Shown piece by piece: positions 41,820-50,018 of a stretch of DNA of 64,000 nucleotides (position 1 is its first letter; every line of letters begins with the position of its first letter). The notes beneath the pieces are model-generated. The model ran no database searches, was not told the origin of the DNA, and saw nothing but the letters and a program-made list of their open reading frames with translations. Position numbers and translations under genes: made by a program. The stretch covers positions 643,243 to 707,242 of the forward strand of contig NZ_BQYK01000001.1 in NCBI RefSeq assembly GCF_023168145.1, read 5' to 3'. The stretch comes from Sporosarcina sp. NCCP-2222 (GTDB lineage Bacteria; Bacillota; Bacilli; Bacillales_A; Planococcaceae).

Positions 41820-41936
41820 CTCTTCCAGTATTCATTTGACAAACCGTGTTCCTAACAGAGATAACGCATCATCCATTGAAGCGTTCCGTTGCGTTTTTTT
41901 CTCTATAATGTATTATCTTCACATACACTTGTTGCC

Positions 41937-43634
41937 CTAGCAATCTTTTATTGTAAATTTCTCCACTTCTCTCTGCAGATTATCGGCAAGCTCAGCCACT
42001 TGCAGCGCATTGGCTGTAATTTCTTCTGTTGCTGAAAGCTGCTCCTCCGTCGCTGCACTTGCCGATTGGGCCTCCTCGGCTACTTGTTTTGACCAATTTC
42101 CAACTGCAATCGATGCCTGCATGACTTGCCCGCTTAAATGTTGCGTTTGCTTTATTGCAAGCGAAATTGCCTCCGTCCTCTCTTCCATCTCTTTCGTTGC
42201 TTGATCAATTCGTTTAAACAATCTTTGAGTTTGACCTGCGATTTCCTGACCCTCTCCCAGATGGTTGTTGCTTTCCTTCACCTTGCTGACTGCTTGGTCC
42301 ATATCAATCGTAATTCTGTTTACAATCCTGCTTATTTCCCCTGCTGATGTCTTCGATTGCTCAGCCAACTGCCGCACTTCTTCGGCTACGACAGCAAATC
42401 CTTTTCCGTGCTGTCCTGCCCGCGCAGCTTCTATTGCAGCATTTAGCGCTAATAAATTTGTCTGTTCCGCAATCCCAGTAATGAAGGATGTTACTTTTTT
42501 GATTTCAGATGAATGGCTGGCCATCTCGGTAATGAAGGAAGCGGATTGTTCCATAGTTTGTTGAATCGTCTGCATCTGGCTCAGAAAGCGCTCCATACTG
42601 CCGGCCCCTTCCTCCACTTTGTTCTTCACATAATGGGAAGTGGACTGCAGCCGTTCATTATCGTGTGTAATCTGGCTGATGCCTTCCGCCAGCTGTTCCA
42701 TTGATTGTTTGGATGCAGCGACAGTTGCGATTTGATTATCGCTCACATGTAAATTCCTCTCCGTTATTGTAGTGACGGTTTCGGATGCAGCCAGGCTTTC
42801 TTCCGCACTTGCGGATAATTCTTCGGCTTGAATTGATAATTCCGTCGAAGTCTTTCTGACAGATGCAATGATTCGTTGCAGATCTTTAATCATCCGGTTA
42901 AAGCTATTTCCCATTATACTCATTTCATCTTTACTCCGGATATCGAGTGGTTCTACTGCGAAATCGCCAGTTGCCATTCTTTCAAAAGCCGTTGTCAACA
43001 TACTGACCGGTTTTGTAATTGACCGGCTGATGCCACCTGCAATGATTGCACTCGATGCAACGGACAAGATGATAAAGAGGAGGATAACGATTCGAGTCGT
43101 CTGAACTACATGCTTGACGTCCTTCTCTGTTTTCGCCTGCTGGCTTTTCTGATGGTCAATCAATAATAATAGATTCTTCGTTATTTCTTCTTGATAATAA
43201 GACCCTTCCTTTGCCAAATTCATGGCACTGTCCATGTTTCCCTGCTGGACATCCAAGATGATCAGTTCGCTGATCTGCTCATAGCTTTTTGAGGTTTCCG
43301 TGACGTCCGCAAGCAATTCACGGGCTGATGGCGTTTTGACTAGTCGATTCAATTCTTTCAGCTTATCCTTGATGGAAATCATCAAGTCATTTCTTCTTTC
43401 AATATAGGAATCTTCGCCATATAGAATATATCCTCTAATATTTTTGGCGTCTTCATTTTGATCGGAAAGCAATTGCTCAAACAAGATTACTTTCCGTATT
43501 TTATCTTCAATGAGAAACTCGTATTCCGAATTGATTTTCGTCAATCCCCATATGCCGGTTCCCCCAGCAATCAATAATAAAAACAATATCGCTGTAAAGC
43601 CAAACCATAACTTCCTTCCAATCGTCATTCGCAT
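41937..43634 (-). CDS. Methyl-accepting chemotaxis protein (first of three)
   Basis: A 565-residue membrane chemoreceptor that signals to CheA. Helix 1 is [20 protein letters not shown], followed by a periplasmic-side four-helix-bundle-like sensor of about 155 residues and helix 2 [24 protein letters not shown] domain follows (about 210-262, [20 protein letters not shown]). The cytoplasmic signalling bundle contains the hairpin tip [20 protein letters not shown], followed by [20 protein letters not shown], which contacts CheA and CheW. No C-terminal CheR pentapeptide. The tip has QHGKG where the other two receptors in this window have EHGKG. Ligand unknown. Confidence 0.94.
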   Translation of the reverse strand: MRMTIGRKLWFGFTAILFLLLIAGGTGIWGLTKINSEYEFLIEDKIRKVILFEQLLSDQNEDAKNIRGYILYGEDSYIERRNDLMISIKDKLKELNRLVKTPSARELLADVTETSKSYEQISELIILDVQQGNMDSAMNLAKEGSYYQEEITKNLLLLIDHQKSQQAKTEKDVKHVVQTTRIVILLFIILSVASSAIIAGGISRSITKPVSMLTTAFERMATGDFAVEPLDIRSKDEMSIMGNSFNRMIKDLQRIIASVRKTSTELSIQAEELSASAEESLAASETVTTITERNLHVSDNQIATVAASKQSMEQLAEGISQITHDNERLQSTSHYVKNKVEEGAGSMERFLSQMQTIQQTMEQSASFITEMASHSSEIKKVTSFITGIAEQTNLLALNAAIEAARAGQHGKGFAVVAEEVRQLAEQSKTSAGEISRIVNRITIDMDQAVSKVKESNNHLGEGQEIAGQTQRLFKRIDQATKEMEERTEAISLAIKQTQHLSGQVMQASIAVGNWSKQVAEEAQSASAATEEQLSATEEITANALQVAELADNLQREVEKFTIKDC

Positions 43635-43811
43635 GTCCTGATGTCCTCCTCAATAAACTGGTCTAATGTCATTGTAAGGCATAGGACAAATGTAATATGT
43701 AAATTGTTTGTTAAGTTCAATAGTAACATTTTAGACTGTTTTGATAATTTTGTAGTTTTCAAGCTAGCAAGTTAGGGAACAGAAGAAGATATTATAAAAG
43801 GAGGGGCTTCA

Positions 43812-45275
43812 ATGGGGAAACTGTTAGAGAGTGTAGCAGATTGGCTGTGGGGACTGCCGCTTATTTTTACGGTTCTATTCGTCGGTGTCTTTTTTACAAT
43901 CGGCAGCAAGTTTTTTCAAATTATGTACTTGCCTCATATCTTCAAATCTACTTTCGGAAAACTTTTCACAAAAAAGGACAAGTCGGAAGACTCAAAAGGA
44001 ATCTTAACACCTTTCCAAGCTGTCAGTACAGCAGTTGGCGGAAGCATAGGTGTAGGAAATATTGGAGGCGTGGCGACCGCGATTGCAATTGGCGGACCGG
44101 GTGCCGTTTTCTGGCTCTGGGTTACTGCATTATTGGGAATGATTACAAAAGCGGTGGAAGTATCACTCTCCGTCCATTACCGAAACACGGACGAAGAAGG
44201 AAATCCATATGGCGGTCCTACATATTACATGGAAAAAGGCCTAGGGGTCGAGAAAAATTTTAAGTACTGGAAAATTCCTGCTTTTCTTTTCGGCTTCGGA
44301 ATATTTATCACCTTCATTATCACGCTTCAAAATTATACGGTTTCCGAAGCGGTTAGCTCTACCTTTTCAATGGGGATGATTCCCGCTTCGCTCATTTACG
44401 TTATTTTGATTTATGCGATCATTTATGGAGGAATTAAACGGATCGGTGAAATTGCCGCTCTGCTCATTCCATTCATGGGCGCCTTTTATATACTCTGTTC
44501 CCTGTTTATTATTTTCAAGAACGCCGGCGAAATCCTGCCAGTTTTCGGCTTGATTTTTGACAGCGCATTCAATGGCACCGCGGCAGTTGGCGGTTTTACG
44601 GGCGCCGCAATTGCTCAAGTGATCCGCATCGGTGTATCGCGTGCCGTCTATAGTAACGAAGCAGGCTGGGGTACTTCTCCGATGATTCATTCCACTGCGA
44701 AAACCGATCATCCAATCAAACAAGGCATGTGGGGAGCTGTGGAAGTATTTCTTGATACGATTGTCATATGTACGATGACTTCCTTGACGATCATTATTAC
44801 AGGTGTATGGTCCTCCGGCATGGATGGCGCTGCATTGACACTGGCTGCGTTTGAATCTGGCGTCGGTGAAGTGGGACGAATTGTATTGACCATTTCTGTC
44901 TTCCTATTTGGTTTAACAACGACAACAGGCTGGTATACGTATTATGAGATAATCATTCGACATCTGTTTGCCGGCAAAGGGCATTCCCGCGTCAAAAAAA
45001 TTACATTGACTGCATTCAAATGGCTTTATCCAATACCTGGACTGCTCATGGTCCTGTACGCCGTCTATTATGAGCTCCCTGGAAAAATTGTCTGGTATTT
45101 CGCGGACATTACAACCGCCATCCCGACCTTTGTCAATTTGGTCGTCATCCTAATTTTAAGCAAGAAATTCTTCGGCTTGTTGCGCGATTACAAAGCCAGA
45201 TACTTGAATATCGGCACAGTTGACCCGAATTTCCGTCTATTCTATGAGGATCAAGCCGAGTCCAATAAGAAATAA
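43812..45275 (+). CDS. Alanine/glycine:cation symporter (AGCS family)
   Basis: A 487-residue, about eleven-helix sodium- or proton-coupled amino acid importer. AGCS signatures are clear: FQAVSTAVGGSIGVGNIGGV in helix 2, GGPGAVFWLWVTALLGMITK and VEVSLSVHYRN, the family block GGPTYYMEKGLG, and IGVSRAVYSNEAGWGTSPMI with the NEAGxG motif. The C-terminus is polar. AAAGGAGG precedes the ATG. Alanine, glycine or glutamine (as in GlnT/AlsT) are the plausible substrates. No glycine riboswitch was found in the roughly 180-nt upstream gap. It is transcribed alone, with a hairpin shared with the converging permease gene. Confidence 0.93.
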   Translation: MGKLLESVADWLWGLPLIFTVLFVGVFFTIGSKFFQIMYLPHIFKSTFGKLFTKKDKSEDSKGILTPFQAVSTAVGGSIGVGNIGGVATAIAIGGPGAVFWLWVTALLGMITKAVEVSLSVHYRNTDEEGNPYGGPTYYMEKGLGVEKNFKYWKIPAFLFGFGIFITFIITLQNYTVSEAVSSTFSMGMIPASLIYVILIYAIIYGGIKRIGEIAALLIPFMGAFYILCSLFIIFKNAGEILPVFGLIFDSAFNGTAAVGGFTGAAIAQVIRIGVSRAVYSNEAGWGTSPMIHSTAKTDHPIKQGMWGAVEVFLDTIVICTMTSLTIIITGVWSSGMDGAALTLAAFESGVGEVGRIVLTISVFLFGLTTTTGWYTYYEIIIRHLFAGKGHSRVKKITLTAFKWLYPIPGLLMVLYAVYYELPGKIVWYFADITTAIPTFVNLVVILILSKKFFGLLRDYKARYLNIGTVDPNFRLFYEDQAESNKK

Positions 45276-45308
45276 AAAACGAGGGCTCCCCATTGCAGGG
45301 AGTCCTCC
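45275..45308. terminator. Terminator between AGCS symporter and ABC operon
   Basis: GAGGGCTCCC pairs with GGGAGTCCTC over a 6-7-nt loop; the reverse strand continues with GTTTTTTATT, so it mainly ends the leftward operon. Confidence 0.82.
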
Positions 45309-45313
45309 TATCT

Positions 45314-46447
45314 TCATAACATGATATCCATCTTCTTTTCCCGACGAATTACATACCAGACAAAAATCAAACTACTGAGCAATAACAGTCCGAAGAAAAC
45401 TGGCATTTGCCATTTTGGAAACCACATATTCATCGGAAAAGTGATCATCCGGTTCAAGCCGAAAATGAGAAAGCCCGCAACAAAAGGAATTTGAACACCT
45501 AGCAATGTGAGGGTGTTAGGCACAATCGTTGAAAATCCCATTGCGGCCAGCCCAAAGGCGATGCCAACAAGATAGATGCCTCCTATGGTAAACAAGATGT
45601 ACTGTAAAAAGGTCGGATTGTACCAGGATTCATTCCCAATGAAGGTGTTTATTCGGACATCAAAAAACATCGATGTGTTATTGAGCGAATACAAGCCCAT
45701 GTATATGACAAGTAAGCTTGTGACGACAAGCAAGGTCGATAGGAAGCCGGCAAGCAGTTTGGTCTTAAGCAAGCTCCTTCCTTTTCTTGCAGTATATTGC
45801 AAAGGCACGATTTGTCTTGTGCGATCTCGCAAAATCATCGGAGACATGACAGCTACTACGCTGAACAGGATAGCGACTGCCACATTTGAAATATAATCAT
45901 GGAAATTGGTAATGACGATTTCTGGATAGTTACCGAAGATCCCTTCTTTAGCCAACTTTGCATATTGCTTTTTCTGAGCAGGGGTTGTGCCACCCGGTTC
46001 CATCTCTTTCAGCTCATGGAACTCAATCAGCCTTTCTCTTTCCTGCAACTCCCAAAAGGTATTGACCTTCTCTTCAAAAAAAATCTGCTCCCGGATTTTC
46101 CAGACTTCTTGAGGTGCGTTGTTCCAATCGTAGTCCATAAACTTCTTATAAGTGTCGATTCCTTCTTCCACAGCTTGTGGATCCGATTGTAAATATTGGT
46201 CTGCTTCTTTTACTTGTGCGTCGTACGTTTTTAAGAAATCCTTAAATTCTTCGTCATCCATCGAAGGTCCGTATTTATCGATCATTTCAATGCCAATCCG
46301 ATACGAATCAAGTGCCGGCCTTCCATTCGGAAAATGTTTAATGTAAAAATCGATGAGGAAGAAATAGAGGATACAATTGATAATTAAAAGCAGCAACAAC
46401 GACTTCCATGTCAAAATCTTCTTCATTTCATTCCATAAAATTCGCAT
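45314..46447 (-). CDS. ABC-2-like permease, last gene of sigma/ABC operon
   Basis: A 377-residue membrane protein. Helix 1 (WKSLLLLLIINCILYFFLID) is followed by an extracytoplasmic region of about 160 charged residues (KEADQYLQSDPQAVEEGIDT, FWELQERERLIEFHELKEM) and then five or six helices from about residue 185 (VAVAILFSVVAVMSPMIL, LAGFLSTLLVVTSLLVIYM, PVFFGLLLLSSLIFVWYVI). RTRQIVPLQYTARKGRSLLK after the second helix is the cytoplasmic coupling segment and resembles QRSHLVTFSTRRGRKLLLDK in the neighbouring permease. It follows that gene by 11 nt. The two probably form a heterodimer with the ATPase at 47709. Confidence 0.82.
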   Translation of the reverse strand: MRILWNEMKKILTWKSLLLLLIINCILYFFLIDFYIKHFPNGRPALDSYRIGIEMIDKYGPSMDDEEFKDFLKTYDAQVKEADQYLQSDPQAVEEGIDTYKKFMDYDWNNAPQEVWKIREQIFFEEKVNTFWELQERERLIEFHELKEMEPGGTTPAQKKQYAKLAKEGIFGNYPEIVITNFHDYISNVAVAILFSVVAVMSPMILRDRTRQIVPLQYTARKGRSLLKTKLLAGFLSTLLVVTSLLVIYMGLYSLNNTSMFFDVRINTFIGNESWYNPTFLQYILFTIGGIYLVGIAFGLAAMGFSTIVPNTLTLLGVQIPFVAGFLIFGLNRMITFPMNMWFPKWQMPVFFGLLLLSSLIFVWYVIRREKKMDIML

Positions 46448-46458
46448 TGTCTCCCCCC

Positions 46459-47709
46459 TTACTGAATATCCAATTTGGCGAACCGTCTATATGAGATAAC
46501 TAGAGTAATAATTGTAAAAACCGTCCAAGCGCTTATGGTCACCCATTCGAAGTTCTTAAAAAAAATCAACCCGCTGCTTCCCATGAATAATCCCGGGATT
46601 GCCATCACAAGAGTCGGCAAGGTATATCCAACAGCAAATACCCAGTTGGATGAATGTGGAATGAAACCTGGAAGCATATAGAGTAGGATGAAACCAGCTG
46701 CAACTAGAAAGAATGTGATATAGCTATTCTTGACCAGGATGGAAATTGCAAAGGTCAATCCTGAGAATAGTAGGATGGCAATGAAAAGCATCCCGATAAC
46801 CGCCAGCAAAAATTGGCCAACAGATAGATCCCACCATGCAACATTCGGGAAATTGTACTCCCAGTTGAACGCACTGCTTATGGACGTCTCCCACACATGC
46901 GAGTAATCAAACACCATGAAAAACACGCCGAGCGTACTGCCAAGAACCAATGCCGCTATAGCAACCGCCATTGCCAAAGAGGCTGCCAGCTTATCCAGCA
47001 GCAATTTCCTGCCTCTTCGCGTTGAGAATGTGACAAGATGGCTCCGTTGTTCAAATTCATAAGTGGCAAGGAAGGCAGTTGACAGAACGACAAGGAGCAA
47101 GATTTCAATCGTCATTTGCAAGAAAATGTTCTTAAACAAGAAAGTATGCATCATGTACGCCTTTCCTGCGAAAAACCATTGCTTATGCTCGCCGTTTTGA
47201 ATCATTTCTTCAAAGCGCTTTGCAAATTTCTCATTTTCCGCAAGATAGGTCTTGGCTGCTTGGCCGCTAACCTGATACATTTCCAAAGAAGTCTGGCCAA
47301 ATTTTTCAATGTCGATTTTCGCGTAATTCTCGTCGATGGAACTCGCTGTTGATTCATACATTTCCTTCAGCTGCAATTGTGAAATGAATGTCTTTTCTTT
47401 TTCGGAATAGCGTTCATACGCTTCCATATCCAAACCTTCAAGAAAATCATACACACTGTCGTACCGCTTCCCGGACAACTGCTCCAGTTCCAGAAGATCA
47501 TTTTGAATGTCTATCTTAAACAGTTCTAAGGAGGATGGCGTAATCTCCCTCCCGTATGTATCTATGATTTCATTCACAATCTTCAATTCTTCTCTATGGT
47601 CGGATGAATTGAAGATGACGAGCAAATTGAACGCGGTGAAAAGGAGAAACAAACCGATGATGACTGGCGACATGATAACCTTTTTACACTCTAACAAGAC
47701 AATGCGCAT
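46459..47709 (-). CDS. ABC-2-like permease, fourth gene of sigma/ABC operon
   Basis: A 416-residue membrane protein of the same build as its downstream neighbour. Helix 1 is MSPVIIGLFLLFTAFNLLVIF, then come about 180 extracytoplasmic residues rich in Glu and Lys, then about six helices (MTIEILLLVVLSTAFLATYE, KLAASLAMAVAIAALVLGST, LLAVIGMLFIAILLFSGLTF). QRSHLVTFSTRRGRKLLLDK is the likely ATPase-coupling segment. Its start codon shares one base with the ATPase stop, so translation is coupled. The large extracytoplasmic insert is unusual for simple drug exporters and could bind an extracellular ligand; no family with a known ligand was recognised. Confidence 0.82.
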   Translation of the reverse strand: MRIVLLECKKVIMSPVIIGLFLLFTAFNLLVIFNSSDHREELKIVNEIIDTYGREITPSSLELFKIDIQNDLLELEQLSGKRYDSVYDFLEGLDMEAYERYSEKEKTFISQLQLKEMYESTASSIDENYAKIDIEKFGQTSLEMYQVSGQAAKTYLAENEKFAKRFEEMIQNGEHKQWFFAGKAYMMHTFLFKNIFLQMTIEILLLVVLSTAFLATYEFEQRSHLVTFSTRRGRKLLLDKLAASLAMAVAIAALVLGSTLGVFFMVFDYSHVWETSISSAFNWEYNFPNVAWWDLSVGQFLLAVIGMLFIAILLFSGLTFAISILVKNSYITFFLVAAGFILLYMLPGFIPHSSNWVFAVGYTLPTLVMAIPGLFMGSSGLIFFKNFEWVTISAWTVFTIITLVISYRRFAKLDIQ

Positions 47710-48584
47710 TACAATCCCTCGACCATCTCATCTTGATATTCATACAGAAATACATCCTCCAGTTGCGGATGAACTGGTATCCACTCCTCCTCTTTGTCAC
47801 CCTTGTGGATAAAACGGACGATCATCTTCCCGTACTCCTGCTTTTCAGACAATAAGACAAATCGCTTTCTGAATTCATCCAACTGGCTGAAGTCCACTGT
47901 CGTCTCATAGACAGCATCGCGGAGTGTTTCGCAAATCTGTTCCACGGAATCCTTATACAACAATCGTTTATTTTTAATCATAATAATTTCATTGGCAATC
48001 GATTCAATGTCTGAAACGATATGAGTCGAAATAATGACAAGCCGTTCCCGTGCCAGATCGGTAAGCAAATGCCGGAATCGCGCTCTCTCTTTCGGATCGA
48101 GTCCGGCTGTCGGTTCATCTAATATAAGTATTTTAGGATCGTTCAATAACGCTTGTGCGATACCGACACGTTGAATCATGCCTCCTGAAAATTTCTTCAT
48201 TTTCTTATGTTTCACATCTGAGAGGGCTACCTTTGCCAAAAGCTCATCTATTTTAATGCGCGCTTGTTGCTTCGATATCCCTTTCAAGGCTGCCAAATAG
48301 AAGAGATATTGAGCCGGTGAGTAATTTTTATAAAAACCGAATTGCTGCGGCAAAAATCCTAACAGTTCTCGATACCGTTGATCCATGGAGACTATATTCT
48401 CTCCGTTATATTGAATTTCACCTGACGAAGGGCTGATTAACGTGGCCAGCATTTTGATCAACGTCGTTTTACCCGCTCCGTTCGGTGCGAGAAGACCGTA
48501 GAGGCCATTCGTGAATTCCAAATTAATATCTTCCAATGCGGTGAAATCCCCATATCGTTTGCAGACGTCCTTCACGACAATCAT
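47709..48584 (-). CDS. ABC transporter ATPase of the sigma/ABC operon
   Basis: A 291-residue ATPase of the bacitracin/lantibiotic (BcrA/YxlF-like) group. Walker A is APNGAGKTT, the Q-loop is FLPQQFGFYKNYSP, the signature is FSGGMIQRVG, Walker B is ILILDEPTAGLDP, and the H-loop is ISTHIVSD. The Walker A begins LAPNGAG rather than the common LGPNGAG. A C-terminal extension of about 80 residues (VYETTVDFSQLDEFRKRFVL, VHPQLEDVFLYEYQDEM) is typical of the BcrA type. It overlaps the upstream membrane-protein gene by four bases and the downstream permease by one. Confidence 0.93.
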   Translation of the reverse strand: MIVVKDVCKRYGDFTALEDINLEFTNGLYGLLAPNGAGKTTLIKMLATLISPSSGEIQYNGENIVSMDQRYRELLGFLPQQFGFYKNYSPAQYLFYLAALKGISKQQARIKIDELLAKVALSDVKHKKMKKFSGGMIQRVGIAQALLNDPKILILDEPTAGLDPKERARFRHLLTDLARERLVIISTHIVSDIESIANEIIMIKNKRLLYKDSVEQICETLRDAVYETTVDFSQLDEFRKRFVLLSEKQEYGKMIVRFIHKGDKEEEWIPVHPQLEDVFLYEYQDEMVEGL

Positions 48585-49339
48585 CTAAATAACACTCCTT
48601 CCATTTGTTTAAAATGAACTAATTTCTTTAATGATTTGCCAAAACCGTATAGACAGCCCAAGTTGACGAGTGCATATACGACTAATGGCGTTTTTTTCAA
48701 AAATGCGGAATAAAAATTCGCGTCCACTACTTGGACGGAGAGATTGGCAATGAGCCAAAGACTAACTATCCCAATGACATATTTCCTCGAATGCCTCCCC
48801 ATCAAGGCATAAAGGAACAGGACGGAAAATAAAAATAGTGACGTTGTCGATATCATATAAGCACGCAGGAATTCGACGTTTGGAAAATGCATAGCAACTA
48901 GACTGACTGCAATTGTATTTGTGACAATCGAAATAATGCTGAACACGAGCATACGGAAGGCGACGATCTGATACACATTGTATTTACATGCCATCTCCAC
49001 TTCGTACGTCGCATTCTCTGTTTTATTCACAAAAGCATAGATGGACAAGCTTAGGAATACGAGTGGAGAGATTAAGAAAATCGCCCCGTAGATGGCCTGA
49101 ACATCCACATTGGCTGGCAATAGAAAGAGCAGACTGTTAATGGAAAGGGCAATAATAAAGATCAAACCCAATTCGAGACGGTCTGAAAAAAGATGACGCC
49201 ATCCCACTTGGCTCATCATTTCCCGCAAGAAGGAGTAAAAAGAAACTTTTGGTTGTACTCCTTGCGAGACAATTAACTTCACTTGTTTTTGAATGGTCTC
49301 ACCATCAGGCATTGGAATTTCGAACTTTTCTTTATGCAT
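48581..49339 (-). CDS. Six-helix membrane protein, candidate anti-sigma factor
   Basis: A 252-residue protein with a polar N-terminus of about 50 residues (MHKEKFEIPMPDGETIQKQV) followed by six predicted helices: LGLIFIIALSINSLLFLL, AIYGAIFLISPLVFLSLSIY, MLVFSIISIVTNTIAVSLV, TSLFLFSVLFLYALMGRH, VIGIVSLWLIANLSVQVV and VVYALVNLGCLYGFGKSL. I do not recognise the family. It overlaps the sigma-factor gene by eight bases, the usual place for an anti-sigma factor (compare yxlC-E after sigY), and the cytoplasmic N-terminal tail could hold the sigma factor at the membrane. This role is inferred only from position and topology. Confidence 0.75.
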   Translation of the reverse strand: MHKEKFEIPMPDGETIQKQVKLIVSQGVQPKVSFYSFLREMMSQVGWRHLFSDRLELGLIFIIALSINSLLFLLPANVDVQAIYGAIFLISPLVFLSLSIYAFVNKTENATYEVEMACKYNVYQIVAFRMLVFSIISIVTNTIAVSLVAMHFPNVEFLRAYMISTTSLFLFSVLFLYALMGRHSRKYVIGIVSLWLIANLSVQVVDANFYSAFLKKTPLVVYALVNLGCLYGFGKSLKKLVHFKQMEGVLFR

Positions 49340-49895
49340 CGTGAACTGCCTCCATTTCTTTCCGGATGAACCTCAAGGCGGCATAGTACCGCGTTTTTAC
49401 TGTGGACAACGGAATGGATTCCATGTCCGCTATTTCCGGAAGCGTATAGTCACCAAATAATTTCAAACGGATGATTTGTTGCAATTTTGCATCCAAACTG
49501 TTTACGATTCCAATCACTTGCTCGACGTCCTCCTTATACTCAAGCGATATTGAAAAATCGTGGGTATCTTCCACTTCATATTCGCCAAGCGGCTGTGATA
49601 ACTGCGCATACCGGTAGCTTTTCGACCGATAGTAATCGACAAGCCGATTCGAAGCCAGTTTATATAGCCATGTACGGAAGGATGCTTTGGAACTGTCATA
49701 ATTGTGGATTGCCTGCAACGCGCCGATAAATAATTCTTGCGTCAAATCGAGCGACAACTCCACATTCATCGTCTGTTTATAGTGAAACGCATACATCTCT
49801 TTGTAGTATTTGGAGACAAGCGCATCCGCCGCAGGTTCGCTTGCTTTCTTCTGAATTTGCCTAATCCATCGCTGTTCATCCATGTTCGTCACCAC
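49332..49895 (-). CDS. ECF-type sigma-70 family factor
   Basis: A 187-residue two-domain sigma factor. Region 2 spans about residues 22-90 (YYKEMYAFHYKQTMNVELSL, DLTQELFIGALQAIHNYDSS, FRTWLYKLASNRLVDYYRSK) and region 4 about 128-182 (LDAKLQQIIRLKLFGDYTLP, EIADMESIPLSTVKTRYYAA), with the helix-turn-helix that reads the -35 element. There is no region 1 or 3, so it belongs to the ECF-like group. GTG at 49895 follows GAGGG; ATG at 49883 is an alternative. It leads the five-gene operon and probably controls it; upstream, AAAACTTTC and ACGAAT-like segments are possible -35/-10 elements, but unproven. Confidence 0.88.
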   Translation of the reverse strand: MVTNMDEQRWIRQIQKKASEPAADALVSKYYKEMYAFHYKQTMNVELSLDLTQELFIGALQAIHNYDSSKASFRTWLYKLASNRLVDYYRSKSYRYAQLSQPLGEYEVEDTHDFSISLEYKEDVEQVIGIVNSLDAKLQQIIRLKLFGDYTLPEIADMESIPLSTVKTRYYAALRFIRKEMEAVHDA

Positions 49896-49982
49896 AAGCT
49901 TTCCCTCAGTCTTTCCGCCCTCGTAACTATATTCGTAATCTTGCCGAAGAAAGTTTTCGTTTTCGTTTAATTTTTTTTGATT

Positions 49983-50010
49983 AAAGAAAAGAGGCCCTTT
50001 GCAGGACCTC
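49983..50010 (-). terminator. helD terminator
   Basis: On the reverse strand GAGGTCCT pairs with AGGGCCTC (one mismatch) around a 4-nt loop and is followed by TTTTCTTTAA, 8 nt after the helD stop and just before the sigma-operon promoter region. Confidence 0.82.
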
Positions 50011-50018
50011 TTCCTCTA

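Noticed and set aside
41871..41905. AACGCA/TGCGTT hairpin followed by a T run on the plus strand
   Set aside because: No plus-strand gene lies upstream within reach and the stem is only 6 bp with a long loop, so I did not call it a terminator.
43635..43760. Sigma-D (TAAA-N15-GCCGATAA) promoters for the chemoreceptors
   Set aside because: I looked upstream of all three receptor genes and found no convincing match, so none is annotated.
43635..43811. Possible glycine riboswitch before the Ala/Gly symporter
   Set aside because: No glycine-aptamer motifs or terminator hairpin are visible in the gap.
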